From the NCBI RefSeq assembly GCF_003815675.1, contig NZ_CP033918.1, positions 3,534,001-3,598,000 of the forward strand: DNA of 64,000 nucleotides, written 5' to 3'. The notes beneath the pieces were generated by a model that made no database searches, had not been told where the DNA came from, and saw only the letters and a list, made by a program, of their open reading frames with translations. This document shows positions 49,042 to 58,513 of this stretch, one piece after another. This stretch comes from Chryseobacterium sp. G0186. GTDB taxonomy: Bacteria > Bacteroidota > Bacteroidia > Flavobacteriales > Weeksellaceae. The position numbers and the translations under genes are program-made. The number at the start of each line of letters is the position of its first letter. Within the stretch, counting starts at the first letter, position 1.

Positions 49042-50475
49042 ATGTTATTCAACTCAATAGGATTTCTCATTTTTTTGCCGATAGTTTTTTGTCTCTATTG
49101 GTTTGTTTTCAATAAAAAATTTCAGCATCAGAACAGATTACTGCTGCTGGCAAGCTTTTATTTTTATGCCTGTTGGGATTGGAGATTTCTTTTTCTACTG
49201 ATGTTTTCCATTGGGCTGGATTATGTATCCGGAATTAAAATTGAGAACAGTCGGAATAACCGGGAAGCTAAATTCTGGCTCACTTTAAGTATTGTGATCA
49301 ATCTCGGTTTTTTAGGTTTTTTTAAGTATTATAATTTCTTTGTTGACAGTTTTGCGGATCTTCTTGGAGGCTTTGGTTTTAAAGTGAATGTATGGCTACT
49401 CAATATCATTCTTCCGGTAGGTATTTCATTTTACACATTCCATGGGCTGTCCTATGTAATTGATGTTTATAAAAAAAGAATAAAGGCTGAAAGAAACTTT
49501 ACAGATTATGCTGTTTTTGTAAGCTATTTTCCGCTTCTTGTTGCAGGTCCCATAGAGAGAGCTACCCATCTTTTACCTCAAATACAAAGAAAGAGGGTAT
49601 TCAACTATGAGCAGGCTGTAGACGGAATGCGTCAGATTTTGTGGGGTTTTTTCAAAAAAATGGTTATTGCGGATAACTGCGCGCCTTTAGTGAATGAGAT
49701 TTTTACTAATTATCAAACAGAAAGTCCCGGAACCCTTGCTATAGGAGCTGTTTTATTTGCCTTTCAGATTTATGGGGATTTTTCAGGATATTCAGATATA
49801 GCATTGGGAGTCTCAAGGCTGTTTGGAGTTGAACTGTTGAAGAACTTTGCATTTCCTTATTTCTCAAGAGACATTGCAGAGTTCTGGAGAAGATGGCATA
49901 TTTCGCTGTCCTCATGGTTCAGGGATTATCTGTACATTCCTTTAGGAGGAAGTAAAGGAGGTCTTCTGATGAAAATCAGGAATACATTTATTATTTTCCT
50001 TGTTTCAGGGTTCTGGCATGGTGCTAATTGGACATTTATTATCTGGGGAGGCTTAAATGCCTTATATTTTATGCCGCTTCTGTTGACGAATAAAAACCGT
50101 CAGAACCTGGAGGTAGCAGCCCAGGGAAGATTTTTACCATCATTTAAGGAATGCTTTCAGATACTCATTACCTTTTTGGTAACCTGTTTTGCCTGGATCT
50201 TTTTCAGGGCTGAATCTGTTTCACAGGCCTGTCATTATATAGGTAGAATTTTCAGTCGTGAATTTTTTTCGATCCCACATTCTTTACCAATCAAAGTGTC
50301 AGGGCTTATTGTATTTATGCTGTTTATAGAGTGGATCAACAGGGAAAGATTTCATGGGTTGGAAATAAAAAGATTCCATCCGTGGATAAGACGTGTCTTT
50401 TATCTTGTCGTTATTTATGTGATCCTCCGATACGCCAATTTCGGGAATAATGAATTCATTTATTTTCAGTTTTAG
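49042..50475 (+). CDS. MBOAT-family membrane O-acyltransferase (AlgI-like)
   Basis: A 477-residue membrane protein of the MBOAT family with many helices. The catalytic His is His326 in VSGFWHGANWTFIIWGG. Other family blocks: LLLLASFYFYACWDWRFL, ILPVGISFYTFHGLSYVIDVYKK, GPIERATHLLPQIQ, WGFFKKMVIADNCAP and FAFQIYGDFSGYSDIALG. AlgI/DltB-type members pass acyl groups across the membrane to a polymer. The next gene, 2 nt downstream, encodes its likely SGNH-type partner. Substrate unknown; a surface glycan is probable from location. Confidence 0.94.
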   Translation: MLFNSIGFLIFLPIVFCLYWFVFNKKFQHQNRLLLLASFYFYACWDWRFLFLLMFSIGLDYVSGIKIENSRNNREAKFWLTLSIVINLGFLGFFKYYNFFVDSFADLLGGFGFKVNVWLLNIILPVGISFYTFHGLSYVIDVYKKRIKAERNFTDYAVFVSYFPLLVAGPIERATHLLPQIQRKRVFNYEQAVDGMRQILWGFFKKMVIADNCAPLVNEIFTNYQTESPGTLAIGAVLFAFQIYGDFSGYSDIALGVSRLFGVELLKNFAFPYFSRDIAEFWRRWHISLSSWFRDYLYIPLGGSKGGLLMKIRNTFIIFLVSGFWHGANWTFIIWGGLNALYFMPLLLTNKNRQNLEVAAQGRFLPSFKECFQILITFLVTCFAWIFFRAESVSQACHYIGRIFSREFFSIPHSLPIKVSGLIVFMLFIEWINRERFHGLEIKRFHPWIRRVFYLVVIYVILRYANFGNNEFIYFQF

Positions 50476-50476
50476 C

Positions 50477-51394
50477 ATGAAGAAGTTTTTAATTAAAATA
50501 GTACCTTATTTTTTGGCTATACTTATTGTATTGGCTATACTTGGATCTTATGCCGATGGAAATACAGATGATAATTATATGCATTTTGCTGTAAAAAAGC
50601 CCCAGAACATTATTTTAGGAGATTCCCGTGGGTCCCAAGGAGTGGTTCCGGGAGTTTTAAAGAGAAAACTTTCTGCAGATTTTGATAATTTTTCACTGAA
50701 TATTATGCAGTCTCCCTATGGTCAGGTTTATTTTAAAGCTTTAAAGAGAAAGTTAGCTCCGGAAACTAAAAATGGTATTTTTATTCTAACAGTAAATCCG
50801 TGGAGTCTCTCTATAGGTAAGAATATTAAAAAAGAAAAAGATTTTCCGGAAGAACATTCTCCGCTGAATGATATGCATTTTTATGACTATTCTCCAAATT
50901 ATGAGTACCTGCTGAAACACTACACAAGAAGCTGGTTTAAAATTTATACGGAAAGAGCTGAAGCCGGAAGATCAAATACCTTTCTTCATGACGATGGTTG
51001 GCTTGAAGTGAATGTTAACATGCATGCGGATTCTGTAGCTGTAAGAACAAAAGCAAAAACAATCTTTTATACAGATTTGGCAAAAGGCGTTGCTCTGTCA
51101 CCAGAACGTCTGAGAGCTTTTAATGAAATTATTAATTATCTAAGAACCAAAGGATCTGTTTATATTGTCCGAATACCTACCTCGGAAAATCTTACAGCTA
51201 TTGAAAATGGAAAATATCCCCACTTCAGTAAGCTGTTGCAGGATATTGCCCATCAACAGAATGTAAAGGTTTTTGATTTTTCGAAAAATTATGCCGATTA
51301 CGATTATACAGACGGAAATCATATGTATAAAGAATCCAGTAAGAAACTTACTTCCCAGATTGCAGACTCTATTGTAGCGAGCAGAAAAAAATAA
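50477..51394 (+). CDS. SGNH-like (AlgX/DltD-type) partner of the MBOAT acyltransferase
   Basis: A 305-residue protein with an N-terminal membrane anchor (about 5-25, IKIVPYFLAILIVLAILGSY) and an extracytoplasmic domain. IILGDSRGSQGVVP (Ser50 in GDSRGS) and DGNHMYKESSKKL (Asp279, His282) form an SGNH-hydrolase-like Ser...Asp-His set. MBOAT proteins such as AlgI and DltB work with extracytoplasmic SGNH-fold partners that pass on the acyl group, and this gene follows the MBOAT stop by 2 nt, so they are a pair. I chose ATG at 50477 over an in-frame upstream ATG inside the MBOAT gene. Confidence 0.85.
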   Translation: MKKFLIKIVPYFLAILIVLAILGSYADGNTDDNYMHFAVKKPQNIILGDSRGSQGVVPGVLKRKLSADFDNFSLNIMQSPYGQVYFKALKRKLAPETKNGIFILTVNPWSLSIGKNIKKEKDFPEEHSPLNDMHFYDYSPNYEYLLKHYTRSWFKIYTERAEAGRSNTFLHDDGWLEVNVNMHADSVAVRTKAKTIFYTDLAKGVALSPERLRAFNEIINYLRTKGSVYIVRIPTSENLTAIENGKYPHFSKLLQDIAHQQNVKVFDFSKNYADYDYTDGNHMYKESSKKLTSQIADSIVASRKK

Positions 51395-51435
51395 AAAGTA
51401 AGTTTGTTCGTGTTTATTATAATTCTGAGCTGAAT

Positions 51436-52377
51436 TTAAAATAAATTACCTCTGAAATTAATATTATAAATTCCGGAACGTATACTTCTATAGTCCGTTA
51501 ATAGATATTTTAGGATCATGCTCCACTTTTTTGAAGTTGAGTTATTGGCGATCTGAAAGCTTCTGTACATTCTTTTAATATGCAGCTTGATATGATCCGG
51601 AATAGAGTTTTCATTTTCTGCCCAATCATGTACTTCTTTCCATAAAAGAACACGGGTAGTAGCGGGGTTTACCTTTTTAGAATCCACCTGTGTAATTCTA
51701 TTATCTTCATGTACTCCTCTTATGGCAACAGCTTTGTCTAAAATACCCGGATAAAGATCGAGATAATAAGAAAGTCTTAATAAAAATTCTGTATCCTGAT
51801 GCAGTCTTAAACTGGATTTAAATAAGATATCCATTTTTTTCATCAAAGCATCCTTACGTATCGTTAATGCATCAATACTGAACAGACCAAAGCTTCCCAA
51901 CATATAAATTTGTCCCAGAAAAACGTCCTTAGGATCATGTCTTTTATAAACTGTGGTTAGTTTGTCCTTGAATAATGAATAGTATTGTTCCTTTGCTTTT
52001 TCCGTATAATAATGAACCCCAAGAGCTCCATAAACTCCCTCTACCTCAGGCTTTTTAAAGAGTTCCTTTTCGGCATCAAATCTATTGGGAAGAAAATAAT
52101 CATCAGCATCCAAAAAAGAAATGAAATCTCCGGTAGATTTTTCTATTCCCAGATTTCGGCTAGGACCTGCACCGTGATTTCCTTTGTCAGGATGTTGGTA
52201 AAGTTTTACACGGTCATATTTTTCAGCAAGTTGTTCACATACCTGTAATGCCTGATCAGGAGATTGATCCTCTACCAGAATGACTTCATGTACTTCATCA
52301 AACTGAAGTGCTGATTTCACAGCTTGGGATACGAACCTTTCAGCATTGTAAACAGGAATGATTACTGAGATTTTCAT
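51436..52377 (-). CDS. GT2-family glycosyltransferase, tandem paralog 1
   Basis: A 313-residue GT2 enzyme. Donor-side motifs: KISVIIPVYNAERFVSQAVKSAL (start), LVEDQSPDQAL, GAGPSRNLGIEKSTGDFISFLDADDYFLPNRFDAEKEL (DADD, the metal-binding DXD-type site). The rest (EGVYGALGVHYYTEKAKEQY, KDVFLGQIYMLGSFGLFSIDALTIRK, LHQDTEFLLRLSYYLDL) differs from GT2 paralogs 3 and 4 but matches paralog 2. Own promoter (52414-52421). Convergent to the SGNH gene. Confidence 0.9.
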   Translation of the reverse strand: MKISVIIPVYNAERFVSQAVKSALQFDEVHEVILVEDQSPDQALQVCEQLAEKYDRVKLYQHPDKGNHGAGPSRNLGIEKSTGDFISFLDADDYFLPNRFDAEKELFKKPEVEGVYGALGVHYYTEKAKEQYYSLFKDKLTTVYKRHDPKDVFLGQIYMLGSFGLFSIDALTIRKDALMKKMDILFKSSLRLHQDTEFLLRLSYYLDLYPGILDKAVAIRGVHEDNRITQVDSKKVNPATTRVLLWKEVHDWAENENSIPDHIKLHIKRMYRSFQIANNSTSKKWSMILKYLLTDYRSIRSGIYNINFRGNLF

Positions 52378-52413
52378 TTTTTAATAACTTAATTCTTATA
52401 TCGTTTGTGTGTG

Positions 52414-52421
52414 CAAAAGTA
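52414..52421 (-). promoter_or_regulatory. -7 box of GT2 tandem paralog 1
   Basis: Minus-strand TACTTTTG, 36 nt before the ATG at 52377. Same box as the GT4 run at 41597. Confidence 0.5.
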
Positions 52422-52505
52422 TTGCAAGATAGTTAATTATGCAGACTTATATTTTATTTTTTTTCAAAAAAAAATAGTTTTGCTTTTTAGTGGAATATAT
52501 AGATA

Positions 52506-52542
52506 AAAAGTCTACTGAACAAGGGATATTCAGTAGACTTTT
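52506..52542 (-). terminator. Terminator of GT2 tandem paralog 2
   Basis: A 14-bp stem (AAAAGTCTACTGAA / TTCAGTAGACTTTT) with a 9-nt loop, followed on the minus strand by TTTTTAT. It separates paralogs 1 and 2. Confidence 0.8.
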
Positions 52543-52600
52543 GAAGAGAAGCCTGTAAGTGCAAGTCCTCTTTTTATTTATTTTTTTCTTTCCTGATGCT

Positions 52601-53551
52601 TTATGACATCAGTGAGTGCCTGAAATTGATATTGTATAGCCCTGACCTTATACTTTTATAATCAGTAAATAGATATTTAATGATCATTCCCCATTTTTTA
52701 AACAAGGGAGCTTTGGCAATTTCAAAGCTGCGGTGCATTCTTTTGATATGAATTTTTATATCATCAGAAATATTATTTTCAGATTGGGACCAAAGGTGAA
52801 CCTCATTCCAGAGTAAAGCCCGTGAAACGGAGGGGTTGATAACTTTAAGATCTACCTTTGTGATTCTGTTATTTTCGTGTACGCCTCTTATGGCAGCAGC
52901 CTTATCTAAAATCCCGGGATAAAGATCGAGATAATAAGAAAGACGGAATAAGAATTCAGTATCTTCATGAAGTCTTAAATTTGATTTGAACAAAGGATTC
53001 ATTCTTTTTATTAAAGGCTCCCTGCGTATTGTTAAAGTATCAATACTGAATAGACCAAAGCTTCCCAGCATATGAAGCTGTCCGGGGAAAACATCCTTAG
53101 GTTCATATTTTTTATAAACTGTGGCTAATCTGTCTCCAAATAACTGATAGTATTGTTGCTTAGCTTTTTCAGAGTAATATTGTACCCCAAGAGCACCATA
53201 AACACCCTCTACGTTAGGATTTTTAAACAATTCTCTTTCTGCATCGAACCTATTGGGTAGGAAATAGTCGTCTGCATCCAAAAAGGCAACAAAGTCACCC
53301 GTTGATTTTTCAATGCCCAAATTTCTACTTGGGCTTGCTCCGTGATTTTCTTTATCAGGATGTTGATAAAGCTTCACTTTTTCGTGTTTTTCAGCAAGTT
53401 GCTGGCATACCGCTAATGCATTGTCCGGGGACTTGTCTTCAATAAGAATAACTTCATGTACATCATCAAACTGAAGAGCTGATTCTACTGCCTGGGAAAC
53501 AAACTTTTCTGCATTATAAACGGGAATAACTACTGATATCCTCATTTTCAT
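52601..53551 (-). CDS. GT2-family glycosyltransferase, tandem paralog 2
   Basis: A 316-residue GT2 enzyme nearly collinear with paralog 1. Same donor block (RISVVIPVYNAEKFVSQAVES, LIEDKSPDNALAV, GASPSRNLGIEKSTGDFVAF then LDADDYFLPNRFDAE) and the same acceptor-side segments (EGVYGALGVQYYSEKAKQQYY, VFPGQLHMLGSFGLFSIDTLTIRR, LHEDTEFLFRLSYYLDL). It ends with its own terminator, so it is a separate transcript from paralog 1. Start at 53551 (ATG); a second in-frame ATG 6 nt downstream is possible. Confidence 0.9.
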   Translation of the reverse strand: MKMRISVVIPVYNAEKFVSQAVESALQFDDVHEVILIEDKSPDNALAVCQQLAEKHEKVKLYQHPDKENHGASPSRNLGIEKSTGDFVAFLDADDYFLPNRFDAERELFKNPNVEGVYGALGVQYYSEKAKQQYYQLFGDRLATVYKKYEPKDVFPGQLHMLGSFGLFSIDTLTIRREPLIKRMNPLFKSNLRLHEDTEFLFRLSYYLDLYPGILDKAAAIRGVHENNRITKVDLKVINPSVSRALLWNEVHLWSQSENNISDDIKIHIKRMHRSFEIAKAPLFKKWGMIIKYLFTDYKSIRSGLYNINFRHSLMS

Positions 53552-53841
53552 TTCTCCTTTTTACAATAAATTTAAATTTACAATTGTGTTTTATTTAGTA
53601 CCTTTTGAATTACGAAATTTAAGCTTTTAATTTTAGTTTTTTGTCTTCTGAAGATTTTTTTTAGATAAAATAGTATATAAATAGTACTGGAGTCGTTACA
53701 GTGCTAATTTTTTTACATTAATTATTTTTATTTGATGAAAAAAACATTAAAAATCTCTCTGTTGGGAAAAATTTATTGTTGATTTGTTTCCTGAAATAGA
53801 TAGTTCCAACAAAAAAATAATAAATTAATGAAGTTGTTTTT

Positions 53842-54783
53842 TTATGAATGGGAATAAGTAAACCGATATTTTGTTCTTAATATATTAGGGTTTTTCAGAA
53901 CAGTTATTAATAAATCAAAAGCTTTGGAAATCCCTTTTTTTAACGAAAGCTCGAATGCTTTTTTCTGAAGATAAATATGCTGTTTGGCATCATTTTCTAA
54001 AGTTACCGTTCTGGACCATTCATATAGAGAATTCCAGAAAAGAAACTGTCGCTGATTATATTGTGGAGAATATTTTACAATCTTGGTAATTCTGTTGTCA
54101 TCGTGCATTCCTCTCATGGCAACAGGTTGGTTTATGATGCCCGATTTTAGGTAACATTGATGAGAAAGTTTCATGATAAAATCAGAATCCTGATGGAGGC
54201 GCAGAGCTTCATTGAACCTTAATGTACCGGATTCAAGAGAAGACCTTTTGATCGTAAGAGCATCTAAGGTAAAAAAAGAACCGAATCTTTTAGGCGTAAG
54301 CCCCATAAGCCCTCTAAACACTTCATTCCCTTCAGCAGGATAATTGACCGTTAATAAATCGCTGTCATTGATATTGGAAAGGAATTCTTCTTTCCCTTTT
54401 TCAGTGAGGTATTCCGTACCAATGGCATTGAAAATACCATCTGTTTTTGGGTTGTTAAAAAGTTCTTTTTCCGCAGTAAACCTGTTGGGCAGAAAGTAAT
54501 CATCAGCATCCAGAAATGCAATAAAATCACCGGTTGCTTTTTCTATTCCCAGATTTCTGCTGGCTCCGGCACCATGATTTCCTTTGTCAGGATGTTGGAA
54601 AAGTTTTACCCGGATGTATTTTTCGGCGAGTTTCTGGCAAATCTGAAGAGCATTATCTGGTGATTTGTCCTCAACAAGAATAACTTCATATACTTCATCA
54701 AGCTGTAAGGCAGATTCTACCGCTTTTGATACATATTTTTCTGCATTGTATACAGGAATAATTACTGATATTTTCATTTTCAT
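53842..54783 (-). CDS. GT2-family glycosyltransferase, tandem paralog 3
   Basis: A 313-residue GT2 enzyme. The donor half matches the other three (KISVIIPVYNAEKYVSKAVES, GAGASRNLGIEKATGDFIAF then LDADDYFLPNRFTAE), but the acceptor half has DGIFNAIGTEYLTEKGKEEF, VNYPAEGNEVFRGLMGLTPKRFG, LHQDSDFIMKLSHQCYL and YNQRQFLFWNSLYEW, shared only with paralog 4. Overlaps the upstream gene by 4 nt (ATGA), so they are co-translated. An ATG 6 nt later is an alternative start. Confidence 0.9.
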   Translation of the reverse strand: MKMKISVIIPVYNAEKYVSKAVESALQLDEVYEVILVEDKSPDNALQICQKLAEKYIRVKLFQHPDKGNHGAGASRNLGIEKATGDFIAFLDADDYFLPNRFTAEKELFNNPKTDGIFNAIGTEYLTEKGKEEFLSNINDSDLLTVNYPAEGNEVFRGLMGLTPKRFGSFFTLDALTIKRSSLESGTLRFNEALRLHQDSDFIMKLSHQCYLKSGIINQPVAMRGMHDDNRITKIVKYSPQYNQRQFLFWNSLYEWSRTVTLENDAKQHIYLQKKAFELSLKKGISKAFDLLITVLKNPNILRTKYRFTYSHS

Positions 54784-55715
54784 TTATTGTAATAAGTGAA
54801 ACGGTACTTTGTCTTTAATATTTCCGGGTTTTTAAAAGCTTCACACAAAATATTACAATATTTAATGACCCCTTTTTTTAAGGACAGATCAAATGATTTA
54901 TAAATTAAATAGATCCTTTTCCTGGCTATGGATGGGATTTGATGAGAACTAGCCCAGGCATTCAGAGCATTCCATAAAAGAAATTGTCTTTGATTGTATT
55001 GAGGGGAGTATTTTATAATCTTTGTGATCCTATTGTTATCATGAACCCCCCTTATAGCTACAGGTTGATCTATACATCCTGTCCTTAAATGACAGTGGTA
55101 AGCCAGCTTAATAATAAATTCCGTATCCTGGTGTACACGCAGGTCTTTATTGAATCGGATATGATGAGGTTCTAAAGATTCTCTTCTTACAGTAAGTGAA
55201 TTCAGGTGAAAAGATGTACCGAAAGTTTTAGGTGTAAGACCTAAAAGCCCATTGAATACTTCCTCTCCCTCTGCGGGATAATTAACGGTACTTAATGATA
55301 CTTCCTTAAATTTGGATTGAAATTCTTCTTTTCCTTTTTCTGTTAAATATTCTGTGCCGATGGCATTAAATACACCCTCTACCTTTGGATTCGTAAAAAG
55401 ATCTTTTTCAGCATCAAATCTGTTCGGAAGATAATAATCATCAGCATCCAGAAAGGCAATGAAATTACTTGTTGCCTTTTCAATACCAAGGTTTCTTGCT
55501 GCTCCGGCGCCATGATTTCCTTTGTCAGCATGCTGAAATAATTTTACCTTGGGGTTTTCATTAGCCAGTCGCTGAGAAATTTCCAGTGAGTTATCTGTAG
55601 ATTTGTCTTCAATTAAAATGACTTCCTTTACTTCTTCAAACTGTACCGCAGATTGTACTGCTTTTTCAAGAAATTCAGCAGCATTATAAACAGGAATGAT
55701 AACAGTGATATTCAT
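54780..55715 (-). CDS. GT2-family glycosyltransferase, tandem paralog 4
   Basis: A 311-residue GT2 enzyme: NITVIIPVYNAAEFLEKAVQS, LIEDKSTDNSLEI, GAGAARNLGIEKATSNFIAF then LDADDYYLPNRFDAE; acceptor half with EGVFNAIGTEYLTEKGKEEF, VNYPAEGEEVFNGLLGLTPK, VHQDTEFIIKLAYHCHL and YNQRQFLLWNALNAW, like paralog 3. Starts 4 nt after the FkbM methyltransferase stop, so FkbM, paralog 4 and paralog 3 form one transcript. Confidence 0.9.
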   Translation of the reverse strand: MNITVIIPVYNAAEFLEKAVQSAVQFEEVKEVILIEDKSTDNSLEISQRLANENPKVKLFQHADKGNHGAGAARNLGIEKATSNFIAFLDADDYYLPNRFDAEKDLFTNPKVEGVFNAIGTEYLTEKGKEEFQSKFKEVSLSTVNYPAEGEEVFNGLLGLTPKTFGTSFHLNSLTVRRESLEPHHIRFNKDLRVHQDTEFIIKLAYHCHLRTGCIDQPVAIRGVHDNNRITKIIKYSPQYNQRQFLLWNALNAWASSHQIPSIARKRIYLIYKSFDLSLKKGVIKYCNILCEAFKNPEILKTKYRFTYYNK

Positions 55716-55719
55716 GAAA

Positions 55720-56538
55720 TTAAATTGGGGTAATAATTAAGTTGTCATTGACAAAAAGTTCTTGGCTTATATTATAAAATTCTCTTTGATGAATCCTGCT
55801 GTAGATTTTAAAATTATTATCGAAAAAGAATTTTAATAAATCCTGAGAAGAGTGTTCTCCTTGTTCATCAATAGCAGCCGGACAAAATTCCATGAAGAAA
55901 AGAGGTCTGTTTTTTAAAAAAATATCTCTGTTTTCTAAGACGACAACTGCTTCATATCCTTCTACATCCATTTTTACAACATCAAATTTTACATCATGTA
56001 TCATCTTTTCCAAAGGCTCAATCTGCACATTAATTAATTTCTTTCCCGGGTTTTTTGTTTCTATGAATGAGCTCATACCGGCATGCCCGGAAACATAATT
56101 AAAAGATTTTACTGCAGAGGAACCACCAATAGCTGTATTAAACAGTTTAATGTTTTGGTAGTTATTTTTTTTTATACTTTCATTAAACTCACGATATACA
56201 TCGGGAATGGGTTCAAATGCATATACTTCCTTGCAATAGGGTGCCAGCAGTAAACTGTGCTGTCCAATATTGGCCCCTATATCTAGTAAAATCTTGTCCT
56301 TGGTAAGGGCTGATCTTATCTCATCAATAATATGTTTTTCATAAATTCCATTTTCAAAAATATAAAAGTCGACGTATCCAAACTTCTTATTAAGATAGAT
56401 TTTGGTTTTTCTATTATTATAATTAATAGTAAAAAGCTTACGATTATCAAGGTAGGAAATGTTAAGCTTTCTCTTGATGAAATTGATGGGTGTCTCTTTA
56501 AATAATATGCTTTTAAGAGACTTTAGATAATTGGGCAT
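55720..56538 (-). CDS. FkbM-family SAM-dependent methyltransferase
   Basis: A 272-residue protein with an FkbM-type Rossmann fold: ILLDIGANIGQHSLLLAPYCKEVYAFEP (motif I DIGANIG, motif II-like AFEP), VVKMDVEGYEAVVVLEN and FMEFCPAAID. In surface-glycan loci this family usually O-methylates a sugar residue. It starts 53 nt after the asnB stop and is followed by the GT2 pair within 4 nt. Methyl acceptor unknown. Confidence 0.87.
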   Translation of the reverse strand: MPNYLKSLKSILFKETPINFIKRKLNISYLDNRKLFTINYNNRKTKIYLNKKFGYVDFYIFENGIYEKHIIDEIRSALTKDKILLDIGANIGQHSLLLAPYCKEVYAFEPIPDVYREFNESIKKNNYQNIKLFNTAIGGSSAVKSFNYVSGHAGMSSFIETKNPGKKLINVQIEPLEKMIHDVKFDVVKMDVEGYEAVVVLENRDIFLKNRPLFFMEFCPAAIDEQGEHSSQDLLKFFFDNNFKIYSRIHQREFYNISQELFVNDNLIITPI

Positions 56539-56591
56539 ATGATTTTAATATTTTGTGAGTGGTGGTGGTTTAAATTCTAAAATAATGGCAT

Positions 56592-58388
56592 TTATAAGTA
56601 TGATTTATTATTATCAGCCCATAATGCCAGTTGTAAAAGATTCCAGTGTCTTTCGTCCTTGTCAAGGAAGTTTTGGGTCGCCTTAAAATCAATAAAATTA
56701 AAGACTTTATGATTGGGATCTTTTAATAAATCATTGGAGAAATTCATCAGATTATTTTCTGCAAACCAGCTTTTAACACCCAGCCCAAATCCTTGTTTAT
56801 GGCGTTTTCTGATGGTTTCTGTCCAATAAGATCCCATTGCTTCCCGAAGGATGATCTTATCATTGGTGTCATTCAACTTCAATTGATCGGGTAATTGAAT
56901 ACAAAACTCTGCAAAGTCCAGATCCAGGAACGGAGTTCTTACTTCCAATGAATTGGCCATAGCCATTCTGTCGGATTTTACCATCATATTGGCGGGAACG
57001 TAGTTCTCCAGATCTACCCTCATAATATCATTAAGCGAATCCGGATTGGGGGTAAAACTATAGGTCTGCAGATAATCGGAAGAAACACCAAGAAGATCTC
57101 TCTCCTTTTTGTTGAATGCATTTCTTACCTCATTAAGGTGAAAATCCATAATGGAGGAAAACTGCATGTTTTTCTGTGTAAGGAAAGACGTTGGCCTAAG
57201 TTGCTGATAAAGTTTTAATCCAAATTGAGCGATGATGTTTTTATAGCTAAAATGTTGTTTTAATTTATTTTCAACGGTATAAAAATGATAACCACCAAAC
57301 AATTCATCTCCCACATCTCCTGATAATACTACAGTAAGGTTCTTTTTAGCAGCTCTGCAGATCTCATAATGAGGGATAAAAGAGGCATCTGCAAAAGGTT
57401 CATCAAAGAAAGGGGATATTTTTAAAAGAGAGGAGACAAGGTCAGACTTCTGCTCATGAACCTCTATGTGATTGGTTTTATATTTGTCTGCGATTTCCTT
57501 TGCATATTTCAGTTCGTTGTCTTTATGATCATATCCGAAGCTGATGGTTGTCTGATGAGGCAAAAACTCATCTACTAATGCTACTACAGAAGAAGAATCC
57601 AGTCCGCCACTCAGGAAACTTCCTACTTCTACATCTGCAATAAGCTGTTTCTTGACAGCATTTTTTAAAAGGTATAGAAATTCTTCCTTAGCATTGGAAA
57701 GGCTGAGAACTCTGTCCTTTGCAGGTAAGCTGTAATAGCGGGAAACCGTAATCTCCCCATCTTTCCAGATCAGCTGGTGGGCTGGTGGAAAGGTAAATAT
57801 ATTACTGTAAATACTTTGATCGGAACTTACATATCCATACTGAAGGTAATGGGAGAGGGCATCGGAACTTACATTAGGCTGAATAAGCCCGGAAGCAAGA
57901 ATAGCTTTGATTTCTGATGCAAAAATGAACTCATTGTTTTTGCCCACAGCATAATAAAAGGGCTTTTCCCCAAAACGGTCTCTGGCACAAAATAGCTGCT
58001 TTTTCTGATCATCCCAAATGGCAAATGCAAACATACCCGGTAAATCATGAATAAGATTTTCCTGCTTTCTTTGGTACATGGCAAGAATAACTTCTGTATC
58101 AGAACTTCCGTGGTAGGGATATTCGCAGTACTGCCTTTTTATATCCTGATAGCCGTAGATCTCACCGTTGAGAACAATACATTCATTTTTAGTATTGGAG
58201 AACATGGGTTGTTTTCCATTTTCAGAGAGGTCTATAATGGAAAGTCTGCGATGTCCTAATGCTGCATGATCATAAAACTCATGATGTGAAGAATCCGGGC
58301 CACGATGAATCAGTGAATCCGTCATTTTTTGGATCTCTTCCTGATAGTTTCTTGCATTATTGCTTATAATTCCCGCTATTCCACACAT
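56592..58388 (-). CDS. asnB: Asparagine synthase (glutamine-hydrolysing) family amidotransferase
   Basis: A 598-residue protein. The N-terminal class II glutamine amidotransferase domain has Cys2 as nucleophile (MCGIAGIIS), RGPDSSHHEFYDHAALGHRRLSI and NGEIYG. The C-terminal synthase domain has the PPi-loop SGGLDSSSV (260-268), GDVGDELFGGYHFY and SLEVRTPFLDL. True AsnB makes asparagine; in surface-polysaccharide loci the family often amidates a sugar carboxylate or similar group, which location here suggests (inference). All catalytic motifs are intact. 53 nt upstream of the FkbM gene on the same strand. Confidence 0.93.
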   Translation of the reverse strand: MCGIAGIISNNARNYQEEIQKMTDSLIHRGPDSSHHEFYDHAALGHRRLSIIDLSENGKQPMFSNTKNECIVLNGEIYGYQDIKRQYCEYPYHGSSDTEVILAMYQRKQENLIHDLPGMFAFAIWDDQKKQLFCARDRFGEKPFYYAVGKNNEFIFASEIKAILASGLIQPNVSSDALSHYLQYGYVSSDQSIYSNIFTFPPAHQLIWKDGEITVSRYYSLPAKDRVLSLSNAKEEFLYLLKNAVKKQLIADVEVGSFLSGGLDSSSVVALVDEFLPHQTTISFGYDHKDNELKYAKEIADKYKTNHIEVHEQKSDLVSSLLKISPFFDEPFADASFIPHYEICRAAKKNLTVVLSGDVGDELFGGYHFYTVENKLKQHFSYKNIIAQFGLKLYQQLRPTSFLTQKNMQFSSIMDFHLNEVRNAFNKKERDLLGVSSDYLQTYSFTPNPDSLNDIMRVDLENYVPANMMVKSDRMAMANSLEVRTPFLDLDFAEFCIQLPDQLKLNDTNDKIILREAMGSYWTETIRKRHKQGFGLGVKSWFAENNLMNFSNDLLKDPNHKVFNFIDFKATQNFLDKDERHWNLLQLALWADNNKSYL

Positions 58389-58513
58389 AATATTTCATTT
58401 TTCATCTGTTTATATTTATTTTAGAATGAACTTGATAAGATCTTCATTCCTTTGTTTTAAAAATTAATCATGCTTTGTTTCATCATTAATTTTTAAATTT
58501 TGTATGAGCTAAT

